A stretch of 64,000 nucleotides of DNA. Source: Labia minor (lineage: Eukaryota; Arthropoda; Insecta; Dermaptera; Spongiphoridae). Of the stretch, positions 22,491-32,727 are shown piece by piece. Under the pieces are notes generated by a model. That model was given only the letters and a program-made list of their open reading frames with translations. It ran no database searches and was not told the origin of the DNA. The stretch spans positions 58,200,528 through 58,264,527 of the forward strand of contig OY720345.1 of NCBI GenBank assembly GCA_963082975.1, given 5' to 3'. Within the stretch, counting starts at the first letter, position 1. Every line of letters begins with the position of its first letter. The translations under genes were made by a program, and so were the position numbers.

Positions 22491-22713
22491 TATAAATTGG
22501 TGTCCTACCAAAGCTGTCTGTTAAGTCAACGTATACATTTTTATTAATTAAAACATTCACGATGTCATCTCTTCCACATAACACTGCGTAATGGAATAGA
22601 GAAAAATGAAAATTTCCGGAATATATTATTAAATTTTTTTTTATTGTTTCTTCATGTTGATTTTGAAATTCTTCAATTGACATTTGTAATAAATTTTCTA
22701 AATAATTAAAAAC
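22491..22713 (-). pseudogene. Ankyrin block A, unit 3
   Basis: Same as unit 1; part of the fused frame 23187-22414. Confidence 0.75.
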
Positions 22714-23516
22714 GTGCCAAACCTTGTCTAATGCTTGAGATATATCTAGGAAAGCGGCCGAGCAATATCTTTTAGCATTTAGATCTCTGTTTATCTGGTT
22801 AACCAACCTGTGCACCTGCTCTATTGTTCCGTTTTTCGTGCGGAATCCAAATTGATGTTCCGGGATTATTCCTCTTTTAGCGATTATTATGTTTAATCTT
22901 TTGAGGTACATTTTTTCGAAAAGTTTAGACAATATAGGTAGTATACTTATAGGTCTGTAGGATGTAACATCTTCTGGCTTTTTGTCGGGTTTAAGGATCA
23001 TAATAATTTGGGCCACTTTCCAACTTGTGGGAAAGTAGTTTAGATGTAAAATTCCATTGAAGATATAAGTTATTAGTTTTACGCATTTAGCTGAGAGTTC
23101 TTGCAAAATTGTGCCAGTGATTAGATCAAATCCAGGTGACTTTTTTGGATTAATTTCCTTTCTTATAGTTTGTTTGTTTGACTTCATTTGGTGTAAATTT
23201 TTTATGAGGTAAATCCATTTGGAAAGGAACGTTAAGAAAGTCAGTTATTTCTTTTTCTTCATCAGTGGATAGTGATGTAGGGAAGGGATGAAATACTTTT
23301 TTAAGATGTTTGGAGAATACTTCAGTTTTTTCTTTATCGTTTCTGGTCCAGTTATTGTCATTATCTTTAATAGGTGGGTTGTGATGTTGTGTCCATTTGA
23401 GTTTCCTGGTAGCTTTCGAGAGCGAGTAGTCCGTTGCCTCAGTTGGGGTTAGATTTTCAAGGTATTCTTGTATTTCTTGGTTTTTTTCTTTTTGGAATAG
23501 GTCTTTTAGTTCTTTT
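22714..23516 (-). pseudogene. LINE ORF2 reverse-transcriptase fragment, unit 3
   Basis: Same as unit 1. This is the last RT copy in the array: the terminal copy lacks it. Confidence 0.88.
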
Positions 23517-23818
23517 GTCGACTGACACTCATGTGTCCTCCGTCGGCTTTTTATAGCTGCTCGTAGTGCACGTGGATTGTCCCGGATCGGCCGTCGTCGA
23601 TGGAATTAGCGCTGATTGGTCTGGGTCGAGTTTGCTTGCTCCGGGTTGGCTCGTGATGGACTCCACGTGGAGTATGCTCGCTCCTGATTGGTTCGCGCCT
23701 GCTCCACGTGGACTCTGCTCGTTCCGGATAGGCTATCGGTGGTAATGCCGGTCCCTGATTGGGTCGTGCTCGCCTCCGCTTGCGGTTTTGTGTGGTGGCT
23801 TCTGCTTCGCTTGCCACA
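23517..23818 (-). mobile_element. LTR U3 fragment, unit 4 (fossil)
   Basis: Same as 17067-17368. Confidence 0.6.
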
Positions 23819-24253
23819 ATTGAAATATATCAGGCTTTTCTTCAACCAAACTTGACATTAAAATTAATGCTGTTTGTCGATCATTATTATAAGAATTGAT
23901 CTTAATACCATTGTTTATCAACTTGTCTGTCATTTCATACTGTTGATAAATAATTGACAAATGAAGTGGAGAATTTCCATCAAGGTCCGGTAAGGAAAGA
24001 TATGCTCTGAACTGAAGTAGATAATCAACTATTTCATTGAAGTTACGGATTATGGCCATCATGAATGGAGTTGGCAACAAATGATTTTGAGAATAAATTT
24101 CTACATTTCGCATTACTAAATCTTGAACAAAATCAAGTTTACCTAGGTCACATGCAAGGTGTAATAATGTGTTATTTTGATTGTCTAAATGTTCTAGATT
24201 AGCTCCGAAATTTATTAAATGACTATATTTTTTTTTTAAACTCCTTGAGAGTA
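23819..24253 (-). pseudogene. Ankyrin block B, unit 4
   Basis: Same as the other units. Confidence 0.75.
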
Positions 24254-24342
24254 CAGCAATCTGCCCGGTTGAGCACTAATTGTTTTTTGTGGTCCATTTT
24301 CATTATTATACATAATTTACAATATACAATGACACATTATTG

Positions 24343-24639
24343 CAGGGGTGCTCAAACTTGAACTGCTGGCGATCTACCTCAATATTTTTAGACTACTTAC
24401 GATCGACTCTGAGAGACTGCAAGTGTGTGTGATGCAGGGTTGTCGTACATACACGATACACCCTACCTACCTAGGTAGGGCGTACCGTAGCATATATAGA
24501 TATTAGCTTTCTGCGCAGTATAGGTACATTATTTTAGTCAAGGTTTGGGTTAGGTTTAGTTAGGTTCTTCTCTACAATATCAATGAAAAAACTCATAGTT
24601 ATTCAAAATCGATCGCGATCGACCGTTTGAGCACCCCTG
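24343..24639. mobile_element. hAT MITE, unit 4
   Basis: Same element and target duplication as in the other units. Confidence 0.95.
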
Positions 24640-24647
24640 CATTATTG

Positions 24648-25715
24648 GCACGTAGAGTATCCTTCCAGTGAGGGATCTCCCTTATAATCTTTTTGCATAT
24701 TTTAATTATATGTAGAGCCGTTACAGTTGGCGCATTTAACATTGTTATCTCGCGTTTTGCGGGGGCAAAGTTTTGTTTCGTATTGACCCGCGCATTTGAC
24801 ACACTTAAAGGTTTTACGGCAGTAGGTTTTGGTATGCCCGTAGGCCTGGCACCTGGTGCATTGGGGCACTATTCTTTTGACGTGAGGTGCTTCGCATTTA
24901 ATAATGCTGTTACCTAGTTTTTGTAATGAGTATATCTCATTATTTTCTTTGGATCTAATGTCAATATGAAACATTGGTAGTGGTTTTTTTGTAATTCGAT
25001 GTTTCATGTTGTGAATGTTTACCACATCATGGCCTTGTTCCTTAAGGTTTATTTTTATTTCATCGATATCTGTGCCATGATGTAATCCTCTTAGTATAAA
25101 TCTAAAGGTTTTTTCACTTTTCGGTCTAAATGTGTGATATTGTGTATTTCTACTGTCGAGCTCCTTAATTAATGTCTTGAAATGATTGGCCTCTAGAACT
25201 TGTACTTTTATTGTTTCATAGCTGGTGTTTTTAATTGTATATTTGTTATCTGTGATTTGTTTCAGTAAGTCATGAATGGGTTTGATTAACCCAACGTTGT
25301 ATATTGTTATGGGTGGTGGGTTGTACATAACTTTTGTGTTGTTTTTATCTTCTGTTTCCTTATTATTATCTTCTGATAAACTGGAGAAACTATTTCTTGT
25401 TTCTATGGGCCCCGCTAGCCAGTAGTCTGTTAATTTTAGTTGTTTTCTGACGGGCAATACTTCTGGGCTTCTATTTCACTACGCAGTGTTATATGGAAGA
25501 GATTCGTCTGATTCATTGTTTGCTTGTGTATCGTGGACCGCGTGTAACTCTACATTACTTGATGTATGAGCCTCAGTAGTGTTTGACTGTGTCTGTTTAA
25601 TTTCATCGGGCCGAGAGGAGTACATGATTGGATCACCTTTACTTGAGGTGGATGGGGCTAGGGTAAGATTCATTGATTGTTGAAGGGGAGAGAACAAATT
25701 GTCTAATTTTTGCCA
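24648..25715 (-). pseudogene. Jockey-like LINE ORF1, unit 4
   Basis: Same as the other units. Confidence 0.88.
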
Positions 25716-26480
25716 TATAAATTGGTGTCCTACCAAAGCTGTCTGTTAAGTCAACGTATACATTTTTATTAATTAAAACATTCACGATGTCATCTCTTCC
25801 ACATAACACTGCGTAATGGAATAGTGTAAAGGGCCGGAGGCCGGGTGAAAGGCAAAATTAAAAATAAAAGGCGAGATGTGATGAGAATTGTTTATTTGAA
25901 CAATCCAGGTTTTTTATATATACAGCAAGTTGAGTTATGTACAAATTACGAGAGAAAGGACACGAAGGGGAGGATGATAGGGTGCGAATCGGGTGGTATA
26001 TAAGGGCGAGAGAGAGAGAGAGAGAGAGAGATCGCTGTGTGGATGTGTATAATGAGAGATTTGGAAAACGTAATTGGGAGCGGTGGAGTTCTCAGCAACA
26101 AGGGTTGGCTGAGAGACGAGGGGGTGGTGTGGTGTGGTGAGTGATAAAAAGGGGATAAATAATTGTAGTAAAGGGATAAACGAAGATGGCGGTTGAGGGA
26201 TTCTTTGAAACACGGTATTCAAGGAGGCGATGTGGTTGCGAAGAGAGGTGGGAGTGAAGTGTTCGCTGTGGCGACGATTTGCCGGACTCAGGCCAAGAGG
26301 GGGAACGGTGAATCGTGCAAGAACCACTAGATGGCGTGAGACTTCACGACTGAACAAATAGAGAAAAATGAAAATTTCCGGAATATATTATTAAATTTTT
26401 TTTTATTGTTTCTTCATGTTGATTTTGAAATTCTTCAATTGACATTTGTAATAAATTTTCTAAATAATTAAAAACGTGAC
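25716..26480 (-). pseudogene. Ankyrin block A, unit 4, split by an LTR
   Basis: The ankyrin block is the same as in units 1-3 except that a 532-bp LTR sits inside it (25825-26356). Beyond the LTR the block continues to about 26480, with one visible base change from the other units ('gtgacaaacc' for 'gtgccaaacc'). It then joins rearranged array sequence instead of the reverse-transcriptase piece. Confidence 0.75.
25825..26356 (-). mobile_element. Solo LTR (fossil)
   Basis: 532 bp, beginning TGTAAAGGG and ending TGAACA on the + strand, flanked by a perfect 5-bp target duplication AATAG (25820-25824 and 26357-26361). An AATAAA signal on the minus strand near the end (about 25885-25900) suggests minus orientation, with the LTR starting TGTTCAGTCG. 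A (GA)n run lies at 26009-26031. No internal region is present, as expected after LTR-LTR recombination. The empty site with a single AATAG is seen in units 1-3. Family not determined; 5-bp duplications fit gypsy, copia or BEL. Relatively young compared with the array. Confidence 0.85.
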
Positions 26481-26613
26481 AAACCTTGTCAAATACCATT
26501 GTGTTTATCAACTTGTCCCTGATTTGGTCGTGCTCGCTTCCGCTTGAGGTTTTGTGTGGTGGCTTCTGCTTCGCTTGACACAATTGAAATATATCAGGCT
26601 TTTCTTCAACCAA
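26481..26613 (-). pseudogene. Scrambled end of the array
   Basis: A short mosaic. A piece of ankyrin block B ('ataccattgtgtttatcaac') is joined to a piece of LTR U3 ('ggtcgtgctcgc' onward) and then to the C-terminal end of ankyrin block B, which meets the hAT element at about 26613. The joins share short microhomologies such as 'cttgtc'. Several bases differ from the internal copies, so this edge is older or was not homogenised with them. Confidence 0.65.
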
Positions 26614-28036
26614 ACATATTAAACTGACTGGCTATTTCAGTAGCTAATTCCTCAATGTTTATACATGAAAAAGGATGACTCATAAATGATGCTATATTTT
26701 CCAATTTACTGCAATCATAAAAACGCATTTCGAATTGTCCCAAAATATTTGATAATTCAGCCTCATACGCATCATAATTCAACTGAGGAATCCTTGCTTT
26801 CAAAGACGGAAAATGTTTCAGATCCTTTCTTTTCAGTTGATCTATTATAAGTTGCAATTTACTTTTGAATGCGTTTACTGCGCTAATCATCTCAATAATA
26901 GTTTTTCCTTTACCTTGAAGCTCCAAGTTAACGGTGTTTAAGTGCATTGTGATGTCAGTCAAAAATGCCAAATCATTTAGCCATTTTTCGTTTTTCAAAA
27001 TCTGAGTGTCATCACCTCTTTCGTCTTGAAAAGCTGTTATTTCGGGCAATAATTCTTGAAACCTTTCTAGGAATTTTCTGCGACTCAACCACCTGACGTC
27101 CGTGTGAAGAACTAAATCAGTGTGTTCAGCTGACTCCCTATCTTCCAACTGCAACTGAAAGAGCTGCCGTTGCAAGCTACGTGCACGGATGGAATTCACA
27201 ATTTTTATAGCAATGCTCATAATTTCCTCCGTGTTTAAAACTTTTGAACACAAAACTTGTTGATGTATAATGCAATGGAATGAAAAAAATGAAGGGAATT
27301 CTTCATTAGCTCGACACAATGCCACAAAACCGTTTTTGTTTCTAGTCATTGCTGGTACTCCATCGGTTGTAATGCACACTAATTTATATAATGATAGCTC
27401 GTAGGTTTTTACAAAATTGAAGAAAACGTCAAATATATCTTCGCTACGGGTCTTCCCCTTCAGAGGTATGATTGTCAAAAATTCTTCCTTAGCCAACATG
27501 TCATTGAATACCATCCGAATAAAAATACACAGCTGGGCAGTGTCTGTCATATCGGTGGATTCGTCGAACTGTAAAGAAAAGTATGTACATTCCATGATAT
27601 CATGTTTTAGTTTATCTGCGATGTCCTGACTCATTACTTCAATACGCCTTGTGACAGTCGGACGAGATAACTGAAGTTCTCTAATAGCAGACATGATTTC
27701 TGTTTTATTTTTAAAATCTCCAAATAAAGTCTCACCCGCTTCAATAAATGCTTCCTTCACCACCGATCCATCTTCGAATGGTTTCTTCTGTTTCGCCAAT
27801 ATATGAGATATTTTAAATGACGCGTTTCGTTTTCTTAATTCACTCTGTGGCGGAAAATCCTTTTCATAATTATTATGAACCGTATTATGATGTCTCTCTA
27901 AGTTACCACGCTTAGGTATTGCAACTGGCGCACGACAAATAACACAAATGCACTTATCCTTCACCATACAAAAGAAAAATTCTTCCTCCCAATCCTTATT
28001 AAAATGATACGTTTTAAATTTCTTCACTGCACTCAT
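26606..28036 (-). CDS. hAT transposase, C-terminally truncated
   Basis: A 476-codon open frame of the hAT type often annotated near GTF2IRD2 / ZBED-like proteins. Residues about 29-58 form a BED-type zinc finger (CICVICRAPVAIPKRGNLERH with a further His). The first catalytic Asp lies in QFDESTDMTD, the second in CITTDGVPAM, and the conserved C-x2-H motif follows in FHCIIHQQ. The frame ends at MFG where it meets array sequence, before the C-terminal hATC dimerisation region with the third acidic residue, so the protein is probably inactive. The element's 5' end is at 28395 (GTTTGAGCACCCCTG on the + strand, 28381-28395), the same terminal repeat as the MITEs in the array. The 3' terminal repeat was not found. 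Confidence 0.88.
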   Translation of the reverse strand: MSAVKKFKTYHFNKDWEEEFFFCMVKDKCICVICRAPVAIPKRGNLERHHNTVHNNYEKDFPPQSELRKRNASFKISHILAKQKKPFEDGSVVKEAFIEAGETLFGDFKNKTEIMSAIRELQLSRPTVTRRIEVMSQDIADKLKHDIMECTYFSLQFDESTDMTDTAQLCIFIRMVFNDMLAKEEFLTIIPLKGKTRSEDIFDVFFNFVKTYELSLYKLVCITTDGVPAMTRNKNGFVALCRANEEFPSFFSFHCIIHQQVLCSKVLNTEEIMSIAIKIVNSIRARSLQRQLFQLQLEDRESAEHTDLVLHTDVRWLSRRKFLERFQELLPEITAFQDERGDDTQILKNEKWLNDLAFLTDITMHLNTVNLELQGKGKTIIEMISAVNAFKSKLQLIIDQLKRKDLKHFPSLKARIPQLNYDAYEAELSNILGQFEMRFYDCSKLENIASFMSHPFSCINIEELATEIASQFNMFG

Positions 28037-28395
28037 TTTCCACTATTTAATAATAAACTTTGTACTTATCGACGTAGTATCGCCATCAAGTTACAATTCA
28101 GAATGGCTCCAATTCCTGAAGGCGCAACATTTATATCGGCGTGAACGAAAGTCTCGAATGTTCCCGTCAAACGCGCCGCCCGAAACTAGACTGTTCTGTC
28201 TAGTCTAGAAACAACGCGGCTTTTCTTTGACAAGTGCCGCGCGTTCCTTTGATAAAGCCACCTTTTGCCGCAAACAGTGTTATTTTATTACGTAATACAT
28301 TTTTGTAGTTTAGTTACCTACCTACTTATTAAAATTTTTTTTCTTCTCGAGATCTACTCAAAAAGCACTCGCGATCGACCGTTTGAGCACCCCTG
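28037..28395 (-). mobile_element. 5' region and terminal repeat of the hAT element
   Basis: It holds the upstream part of the hAT element from the ATG to its terminal inverted repeat. It includes the subterminal string 'cgatcgaccgtttgagcacc' shared with the MITE right ends. The following 8 bases CTCTAGAC would be the target duplication, but the partner copy at the other end is lost. Confidence 0.8.
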
Positions 28396-28403
28396 CTCTA
28401 GAC

Positions 28404-29835
28404 ACTGAAACCCCCATCTAATTTTTTAGACCAAGTGAACCGAACCGGAAAATTGAATACTTAGGGGTTTCCTTTCATCAAAATGAGTGCGAAAGTGTTT
28501 CATATAAAATTTTGATTGCATAGATTGAGACCAAAAGTCACAAAAATTCAGACAATAAATTTTCTAAATCCAATGAATGATCTTAGCCCGAATCATTAGA
28601 CAAAAGGAAAAAATCTGAACCGAAGTTGAATCGTTTCATATATAAATTTTTCTAGCTTTTAGAAAACGCCTACTTAACTCGTTCCGTTGTTTATTAGAAA
28701 GATCATACCGGCAATAGATTTTAGGTAAGGTCTCAGCTAAAGTTTGCATTTAGAAGACAGACAGATAGACACTCGACAGACTTTGTTGATTATTATTATT
28801 ATTATTACTATTATTAGATCCAATATTTTCTGGGGTTGGATCGAAAGTTTTAATATTAGTGAATTGAATTGAAATAAAAAACTCAATTCTTTATTTACAT
28901 TTTTCACATATATACAATATCTCTGGTTGAGTTAGTATTAACTCGACTATTACGCGTTGGCGCAGCGCCATCCATCGGCACTCTGGGGCACAACACATCT
29001 ATATTTTTGTTTGAGGCGTGATACATAATTTGTAGAAAGAATAATAATAAAATATCTATTAAAATATTATTTTTCTTTATTTTAAATATCTATCTACAAA
29101 ATTTAAAAGTTTTCTAAGAATCTTTTTATAAATGTTGACTTTGGCATAATGATAAAACTCTTTGAATAAGTTATTTTGAATCAATCAGTCATTTTTTGGC
29201 CGTAATGATACTACCTTGGTTTCCGACTCACCTTTCCTATTTTTAAACTTTCAATTTCATTTTTCTATACCTAAGGTTTTAATGTTTGTCATTTCTTTTG
29301 CCTTTACTAAATTAATTAAATAAAATATCTATTAAAAAAAATAATTATCCTTATTTTATTTGTTTTATTTTTTATAAGTTTCTACAAAATTTAAAAAATT
29401 TTCTAACAACCTTTTAACAAATGTCAACTTCAATTCACAATATGATAAAAGTCTTTAGTAGTTTGTTTTCTGAAATGGTTAGTCGTAAAAAGTTTTTTTT
29501 TTATATTGGAACAAGATCGTCGAACGTTCAGCAGTATAGGGTGTAGCCATAAATAACATCTTCAAGGCAATTTCAATATCAAAGTATATAATGTAAATGT
29601 TTTTTCACGGTTTTATTCATAGTTCTTTTTCTTCTACTGATCATCCTTTTTTTAGTACTATCCCTTTTTAAATGGCACTTTATTATTTCCATTAATTTGC
29701 AAACTTTTATATAACTTTAAGTAATTGTTATAACAAATAATGAGGTTTAGGAAATTATTAATAGCTTCTTGAATTTATAAATATTAATATTTCTCATTAG
29801 TATCTGTATCCTTTTCACATAGTATCTTTATTATT
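28404..29835. other. Noncoding stretch, possibly with an old LTR scrap
   Basis: No gene is recognised. An (ATT)n run lies at 28790-28816. On the minus strand 28996-28870 looks vaguely like an LTR (TGTTGTGCCCC start, a later AATAAA), but neither a second end nor a target duplication was found. The rest is AT-rich. Confidence 0.5.
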
Positions 29836-30115
29836 AGTACCGGGACCCCGAGCCTCGGCTCGGTACTTAAGTTAAAAAAAATGATTCATTATTATTGGGT
29901 TTGGCTGATAATATAAATACCTGGGACACCGATCTGTCGCTCGACCCTTTAAAAAATATTAATATACAATTAATTATTTATTACAATTATTAAATGTTGC
30001 ATCATTGCATCAATCTGATTAAAATGAATTGAACTGGGGTCCTCAATAATTCAAACAAACAATTTTAGCTAGCATAATAAGATTAATTCAAGTAATATCG
30101 TCTATTTCTATTCGA
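29836..30115 (-). repeat. Family B repeat, 3' part, inverted copy
   Basis: Reverse complement of 7860-8102 ('ccgagcctcggctcggtact', 'cctgggacaccgatctg'). It also holds the family's 5' landmark 'ttttagctagcataataag' at about 30064-30082. Confidence 0.65.
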
Positions 30116-30559
30116 CACTATTTTCAGTTATGAAATGAACAGTCAGTAGAGAGTAAAAAAATTGTAATTGAAGACCCTTGTTTTTAAAAATAATTAAATT
30201 ATTTTATAGATTATAAAATAAAAATTATTGTATTAACATTAAAAATATTGAAATAAAAAAATAATAGTTTGATTTAATAAACTAAAATATTATAAACATT
30301 TTTAATGGGAATTTCTCAGGGAGGTAGGGAGCCCAATTCATTTAACCATCCATGTTGTATAAGGAATCTTAATTTCTTAACACTCCGTTTTTTCAAATTT
30401 AAAATAGAGGGAGAGAAAGAGTTTCAATTATATTCGAATAGTCTATATATTCTATATATGAGTATTTTTTTTCTGAATTTAATACCAAGTTGATTTTCAA
30501 ATTATTAAGAGAATTTTTATTAAAAGACCACATTATTTGTATAAAATTATTTATTAAAT
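30116..30559. other. AT-rich stretch without features
   Basis: No gene or repeat boundary was recognised. Confidence 0.55.
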
Positions 30560-32272
30560 TAAAATAATTGTACAACGTTTCAACTGATTATTCTGCAGTT
30601 GTTTTCAAGTAACCGTACGCTTGCTCCGATTCAAGCGGACTGATGCATGTTGGGACACGTCACCTCTTATATAGGCAGTGATATTGGCGCCAATTTTTGC
30701 CGCCAATTCTTAATCTCAACATGAAGTCAGCAGCAATTGTCAATTCAAGCGTTTACAATCAAGAAGTATGATAGTGCATTATGTCTCTATAAAAAAGATA
30801 GTAAATTATTTCTATAATCAAGATATATACATAAATACACATTAGATTAATTATATTTCATTCAATATGACAAATTTTACTCATCCAACACTATGTTCCA
30901 CATCTTATTAAGTCTATATCCATCCTCTTTATTAATATTATTGGGATGATTATTAATTTCTATAGATTCTTTTATTTTTATTTTCCACCAATTATTTTCA
31001 ATATGAAGTGTTTTTACATTATCTAAATTTATTTTATGTCCTGTTGTTAAGGCATGTTCTGCAATTGCTGATTGATTTGGATGTTTCAATCTAATGGCTC
31101 TCTCATGTTCAGACAGTCTTGTAGAAATCTTTCTACTTGTTTCACCAATGTATACTTTTTTACATTCACAAGTTACCTTATAAACTCCATTATTTTCGTT
31201 TTTAATTTTGTCTTTTATATTTGAGGTGAGAGAAGACATTTGTTTATGTGGTTTATATGTTACTCTGATGTTGTGTTTCCTCAGTTTTGACGCTATTTTT
31301 TCTGTTGTTCCTTTTATATAAGGTAATGTTATTTGTGATCTGTATATTGGTTTTTCATTTTCATTTTTGATTTCTGTCTTTTTTGTTTTTCTGAATTTCC
31401 TAATTTCATATTCCGAGAAGCCATTGTTTATGAAAGCTTCCTTCAATCGTTGTTTTTCTTTTTTAATGTTTTCATTTGAGCATATCTCTTCGGCTCTTTT
31501 GTGCAGTGTTTTTATCACTCCATATTTTTGTGATGGATGGTGGTGGGAATCTGCGTGGATATATCTGTTGGTATGAGTTGTTTTCCTGAAAATATCAAAA
31601 TTTAATCTATTCTGTTTCTTTTTTATTAATACATCAAGAAACGGTAACTCTTCATTTACTTCCCATTCAACGGTTAGTTTTATATTTTTATGTAAATTAT
31701 TTGCTGCTTCTACAAATTCAACTAAAGAATCCTTACCATGAGGCCAAATCATCAAAATATCATCCACATATCTAAGAAACAGTTTTGGTTTCTTTATTGC
31801 ATTATTGACTAATTTTGTTTCAAAATCTTCCATGAATATGTTAGCGAATACTGGGCTTAGTGGACTACCCATAGCACATCCTTCTTTTTGCTTATAAATC
31901 TTTTTATCATAAATAAAGTATGTAGATTTTTGGCAAAATTCAATTAATTCGAGTGTTTTTTCATCTAAAGTAATGTTTGATTTTATAATCTCAATGGTCT
32001 CGTCAATAGGAACATTTGTGTACAAGGAGTCCACATCCAGACTCACCAACATATCATTTTTTGTAATTTCTACTTTTGATAACATTTCTACTAAGTGGGT
32101 GGAATTTTTAACGTATGAAAAATTAGTACCTGTAAATGGTTTTAACAAATGTGCTAGATATTTTGATGAGTTGTAAGTCACTGAATTGATTTGACTAACT
32201 ATCGGTCTTAAAGGTTTGTTGGTTTTATGGATTTTGAGATTGCCAAACAGGTACTAATTTTTCATACGAAAA
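30560..32272 (-). mobile_element. Penelope-like element, 5'-truncated
   Basis: It carries the RT plus GIY-YIG gene described below and a 3' region with 'ctgcagaataatcagttgaa' in minus sense (about 30581-30600), a phrase type common after Penelope ORFs. At the 5' side, 22 bp 'acaggtactaatttttcata' plus two bases (32250-32271) repeat in inverted orientation a stretch inside the gene (32112-32133), consistent with the inverted 5' junctions known for this class. No target duplication was resolved. The element lies within a family B repeat. Confidence 0.85.
30877..32250 (-). CDS. Penelope RT with GIY-YIG endonuclease, N-terminally truncated
   Basis: The uninterrupted frame from an internal Met (32181) has 434 codons. 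RT signature continues upstream to about 32250 (LKIHKTNKPLRPIVSQINS), so the Met is not a true start. Motif A is LVSLDVDSLYTNVP (residues 46-58 of the 434), motif B GCAMGSPLSPVFAN (101-114), and motif C RYVDDILM (137-144). The Penelope-typical TNRYIHADSHHHPSQK is at about 204-219. A C-terminal GIY-YIG nuclease spans about 331-425: GVYKV, then KKVYIGETSRKISTRLSEHE with the conserved Arg and EH. The RT and endonuclease active-site residues are all visible and the frame is open to its stop. Penelope elements use the nuclease to nick the target and the RT, related to telomerase, to copy in. Only the N-terminus is missing. Confidence 0.92.
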   Translation of the reverse strand: MFGNLKIHKTNKPLRPIVSQINSVTYNSSKYLAHLLKPFTGTNFSYVKNSTHLVEMLSKVEITKNDMLVSLDVDSLYTNVPIDETIEIIKSNITLDEKTLELIEFCQKSTYFIYDKKIYKQKEGCAMGSPLSPVFANIFMEDFETKLVNNAIKKPKLFLRYVDDILMIWPHGKDSLVEFVEAANNLHKNIKLTVEWEVNEELPFLDVLIKKKQNRLNFDIFRKTTHTNRYIHADSHHHPSQKYGVIKTLHKRAEEICSNENIKKEKQRLKEAFINNGFSEYEIRKFRKTKKTEIKNENEKPIYRSQITLPYIKGTTEKIASKLRKHNIRVTYKPHKQMSSLTSNIKDKIKNENNGVYKVTCECKKVYIGETSRKISTRLSEHERAIRLKHPNQSAIAEHALTTGHKINLDNVKTLHIENNWWKIKIKESIEINNHPNNINKEDGYRLNKMWNIVLDE

Positions 32273-32299
32273 TGAATGAAACTTGGGATTATTAGGTAT

Positions 32300-32716
32300 G
32301 TTTCTAAGTGCATGAATATTTTTTTTATTGGAAGAATGATAAATATATATCGTAATTTATAATTATAAAATATTATTAAAATATATATTTTTAATTTTAT
32401 TTCGAAATTAAATAAAAAATTTTAAAATATTTTAAATATAAAAAAAATATTAATACAATATCTTTTAAAAAAAGGCGGGAGTCAAATTTCAATATGAATG
32501 TCATTTGTCCATATATAAATTAATAATAAATAATATTAATAAATATTAAATTTAATAAAAGAACAATGAATAAATAAATATAAAATAGTAATTTATTAAA
32601 AAATAAATATGAAAATAGATAAAAAAAAAAATAAATTTATTATTTTTAAATATCGATGCTCAAGTCAAGTTTCGACCCTTCGAACTCCACTCGGACTCAG
32701 TCAAAACAGTCTCTCT
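32300..32716 (-). repeat. Family B repeat, inverted copy, left of a LINE insertion
   Basis: Landmarks 'ggcgggagtcaaatttcaat' and 'ttaattttatttcgaaatta' are the reverse complement of 6700-6830. Interrupted on the right by the LINE at 32728-34342. Confidence 0.65.
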
Positions 32717-32727
32717 ACCCCCTAGAC

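Larger units (their letters stand above)
13951..26480. repeat. Tandem array, 3,225-bp period, about 3.7 copies
   Basis: Units run 13951-17172 (3 bp shorter at its divergent edge), 17173-20397, 20398-23622 and 23623-26480 (partial, carrying an extra LTR). Within the shared part the copies look identical wherever I compared them, and all translated frames are the same. The first copy differs only at its left edge. Order within a unit in minus-strand sense: LTR U3 piece, LINE ORF2 reverse-transcriptase piece, ankyrin block A, LINE ORF1, hAT MITE, LINE/ankyrin junction, ankyrin block B, next U3. The near-perfect identity means very recent amplification, ongoing homogenisation, or an assembly duplication. 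Confidence 0.95.

Noticed and set aside
13951-26480. CRISPR-like or classic satellite array
   Set aside because: Units of 3.2 kb with coding remnants are neither; no short-repeat and spacer pattern exists.
28870-29005. LTR-like stretch with a TGTTGTG start and an AATAAA
   Set aside because: No second end, no target duplication and no primer-binding site that I could support.
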